A model generated the notes under the pieces. That model had not been told where the DNA came from, made no database searches, and saw only the letters and a list, made by a program, of their open reading frames with translations. From IMG/VR virus record IMGVR_UViG_3300022214_000001, positions 1 to 41,051 of that record: 41,051 bases of DNA; one strand, written 5' to 3'. Both the position numbers and the translations under genes were made by a program. Origin of the DNA: a virus. Positions 39,254-41,051 of this stretch are shown here, in pieces. Numbering within the stretch: the stretch's first letter is position 1; every line of letters starts with the position of its first letter.

Positions 39254-40221
39254 CAGGGCAGGTCCGCTACGGTGCCCTGCCCGGACCACCACGACATGTC
39301 GGACCAGGATCCGACCTGTTCCGCGCCGCCCCTGCCCGTGTAGCCGAATCCGGGCTGAGCCAGCGCGTCGTGGGCCTTCGCATCGAAGAACGTCGCTCCC
39401 GTGCGGATCTGCGCCATGCGCTCTCCGACGCTGCCGGACTCCTCGGACTCGTACCCCTTGGTCACCTCGCGCAGGATCTCCGTGTAGAGCGGCTCGATCC
39501 AGACCGGGATACTCAGGATGTCCGAGTCCTTCTCGCGCGGGCGCCAGCCCACGCTGTAGCTCACCGTCAGGAAGTTCGGCGCGCCGGTCGTCGGGTAGGG
39601 CCACAACTCGATGCGGTGCTGCTGCGCCCCGCCGCCGACCTTCAGGTTCTCCGCGGCGAACACCGCGCCAGAGTACGAGCCGACCACGGGCACAGTCTGC
39701 ACCGCCCGAAGCTGCAGCAACTCCTGCTGGGTGACGAACCGGAACGAGGTCGTTCGGCCCTGAGTCGGCGACACCGCGCGGATGTGGCCGCCGTAGTCCG
39801 AGGGCAGCGGCACCGCGCGGTTCGCGTTGATGGTCACGCCGATGCCGGTCTCGTTCGAGTCCGAGATCGACTCCTTCAGCCGCACGCCGTTGTCGTTCAG
39901 CTTCTCCTCGATCACCACGTCGCGCAGGTCGGCGCCAGAGCCGCCGTCCGTGATCGTGAGCGTGTCCCCAGGGTAGTGCGTGTACCCCTGCGCGATGTTG
40001 GTGCCGGCGAGCACCTTGGTCGACGCCGTCCACGTCGCACCGGTGAACGACTGCGGCACGCGCACACTGAGTTGCACGGGCGGGATCTGCGCCCACGCCC
40101 AGGTGCGCATCGAGAGCAGGCGCCAGCCCGCCTCGTTCACATAGTCACGCGCCGGGAGCCCCGTCGTGCCATAGCCAGCATGGCGCACGACTTCGAGGGC
40201 TCGACCGACGGTGTAGACCAT
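39253..40221 (-). CDS. Tail tubular protein A-like adaptor
   Basis: A 322-aa protein with the N-terminal helical start MVYTVGRALEVVRHAGYGTT and YVNEAGWRLLSMRTWAWAQ, the layout of gp11-type head-tail adaptors that join portal and nozzle. It is longer than T7 gp11 (196 aa), with an inserted beta-rich region in the middle (about 60-180) and an end rich in G/W (SWSDMSWWSGQG). Adjacent to the nozzle gene with a shared stop/start base. Confidence 0.78.
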   Translation of the reverse strand: MVYTVGRALEVVRHAGYGTTGLPARDYVNEAGWRLLSMRTWAWAQIPPVQLSVRVPQSFTGATWTASTKVLAGTNIAQGYTHYPGDTLTITDGGSGADLRDVVIEEKLNDNGVRLKESISDSNETGIGVTINANRAVPLPSDYGGHIRAVSPTQGRTTSFRFVTQQELLQLRAVQTVPVVGSYSGAVFAAENLKVGGGAQQHRIELWPYPTTGAPNFLTVSYSVGWRPREKDSDILSIPVWIEPLYTEILREVTKGYESEESGSVGERMAQIRTGATFFDAKAHDALAQPGFGYTGRGGAEQVGSWSDMSWWSGQGTVADLP

Positions 40222-40231
40222 GAGTGTGTTG

Positions 40232-40266
40232 GCCGGGGACCGGGCTCATTCGTCCCGGTCCCCGGC
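40232..40266 (-). terminator. 13-bp perfect hairpin between decoration and tail genes
   Basis: GCCGGGGACCGGG (40232-40244) pairs perfectly with CCCGGTCCCCGGC (40254-40266) around a 9-base loop. It lies between the stop of the tail-block upstream gene and the tail adaptor start. There is no T-run on the minus strand, so it may be an attenuator or RNA stabiliser that raises capsid-gene mRNA over tail-gene mRNA. Confidence 0.55.
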
Positions 40267-40275
40267 GTGCGTGGA

Positions 40276-40968
40276 CTAGCGGTCCTGCATCACGAGGATG
40301 TAGTCGATGGTCAGGACCATCGTGCCGACGCCGAGCGCGAAGCCGGCGAACAGCTTCGGCATCAGGGTCGTGGCGTCCGTGGGGAGGCCCGACTCGACGA
40401 CATCGACCTTGGAGGGGCCGCTGCCGTCCTCCAGGTCGATGAAGAAGATGAGCTTCGAGTCGCTCATCTGGAAGGCCAGACGAACCCAGCCGTTGTTGGT
40501 CAACTGCTTCGTCGTCGCCGTCTCGGTGGCGTCGAGGACGGTGCTGATGAAGCTGGACCCGCCCTGACGCATGAAGCCGACGCGGTTCGTGGCCCCACCG
40601 ATGGGGGCCACGTCGCCGGGCGTGGCGAGGCCAACGAAGAACTCGCCGTCCGCCACCGTGGCGTTGTTGATCCGCACGCGGGTCTCGAAGTAGAGCTTCT
40701 TGCCGGGCCCAGGCCCCGAGAAGCCGGCGCCGTTCGGTTCGATTCCGGTCTCACCGGAGGTCGCCGGGCTCTGGATGACGATGGCGCCGCCAGCCACGTT
40801 GTCCAGGCCCGAGACCGCACCGGGCGTGCCGCCGACCAGCGTCTCGAACCACAGGCATTCGTCGAGCGTGGCGTTCCCCGAATAGGGGATGAAGTCGTCG
40901 AACAGAACGATCTTGTCGGGCGGCCCCCAGGCGCCGGGCACCGGAACGTTCCACATGTGAAGGGTCAT
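40276..40968 (-). CDS. Jelly-roll / concanavalin-like decoration candidate (230 aa)
   Basis: ATG 40968 with AAGGAG 7 bases upstream is preferred over the longer frame. MTLHMWNVPVPGAWGPPDKI is followed by FDDFIPYSG and alternating strands (YFETRVRINNATVADGEFFV, GWVRLAFQMSDSKLIFFIDL) typical of a LamG/ConA-like sandwich. It directly follows the coat gene, where many phages encode capsid decoration or head-fibre proteins; the role is inferred from place and fold. No signal peptide. Confidence 0.68.
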   Translation of the reverse strand: MTLHMWNVPVPGAWGPPDKIVLFDDFIPYSGNATLDECLWFETLVGGTPGAVSGLDNVAGGAIVIQSPATSGETGIEPNGAGFSGPGPGKKLYFETRVRINNATVADGEFFVGLATPGDVAPIGGATNRVGFMRQGGSSFISTVLDATETATTKQLTNNGWVRLAFQMSDSKLIFFIDLEDGSGPSKVDVVESGLPTDATTLMPKLFAGFALGVGTMVLTIDYILVMQDR

Positions 40969-41051
40969 ATCTGTGTCTCCTTGTGCTCTGGGCCTAGACC
41001 GAGGCGACAGCGTCGGTCGCGGGGCCAACGATGACGTGACGCTGCAGCGCA
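40925..41051. repeat. Terminal direct repeat, right copy
   Basis: Identical to bases 1-127. It marks the closing point of the circular genome and should be removed from one end before coordinates are used. Confidence 0.97.
40994..41051 (-). CDS. 3' end of the major capsid gene (partial copy)
   Basis: This is the last 19 codons including the stop of the coat gene at 70-1335, seen again because the window overlaps itself by 127 bases. Not a second gene. Confidence 0.93.
   Translation of the reverse strand, partial: ALQRHVIVGPATDAVASV

Noticed and set aside
40969-41028. 20-residue upstream extension of the jelly-roll protein
   Set aside because: It would overlap the coat gene end, is R/P/S-rich, and ATG 40968 has a well-placed AAGGAG.

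Overview
The window is a complete, GC-rich (about two-thirds GC by eye) tailed-phage genome of podovirus architecture, opened at an arbitrary point. The first 127 bases are repeated exactly at the end (1-127 = 40925-41051), so it closes into a circle of 40,924 bp; the major capsid gene and its downstream neighbour cross the junction. Lipoprotein signals and a spanin-like trio point to a Gram-negative host, but no gene identifies the host. I see no tRNA, integrase, transposase, CRISPR array, DNA polymerase, RNA polymerase or classical endolysin.

Layout on the circle. (1) One late block of about 26.4 kb is read on the minus strand from 9293 down through the junction to 23780: small terminase candidate, two beta-sandwich proteins, large terminase, beta-helix tailspike candidate, a very basic protein, portal, a 122-aa protein, scaffold, major capsid, a jelly-roll decoration candidate, tail tubular A-like and B-like proteins, a second jelly-roll protein, internal virion proteins resembling the T7 gp14/gp15 positions, a giant 2795-aa polyvalent protein, and a tail of small lipoprotein/membrane genes. 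(2) A minus-strand replication/recombination block (18735-12184): XRE repressor, RecE-like exonuclease, DUF669-like protein, SF2 helicase, VRR-NUC nuclease, small zinc-finger protein and a primase-polymerase/helicase fusion. (3) Two plus-strand blocks of short, mostly unknown, translationally coupled genes: 9421-11883 and 18966-23851. The second includes a Lar-like zinc ribbon protein, several one- or two-helix membrane proteins and a membrane-anchored beta-helix protein.

Control regions stand out. Between the XRE repressor and the divergent plus-strand block lie two 20-bp palindromes with the core CCCTACGGATT(C/T)GTAGGG, probably repressor operators. Between the convergent ends of plus block one and the primase lies a 300-bp noncoding stretch with eight copies of a 9-mer (GCCCAACCT), an AT-rich island with an inverted repeat, a perfect 16-bp palindrome and a strong hairpin; this is the best replication-origin candidate. 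The divergent region 9294-9420 separates late and early genes and carries a direct repeat and a palindrome.

The genes fit a phage that makes its own primase/helicase but relies on host DNA and RNA polymerases, ejects a very large multi-domain protein (with two ADP-ribosyltransferase-like domains) into the host, and packages DNA with a terminase. The XRE repressor and paired operators hint at a temperate or regulated lifestyle, but no integrase is visible.
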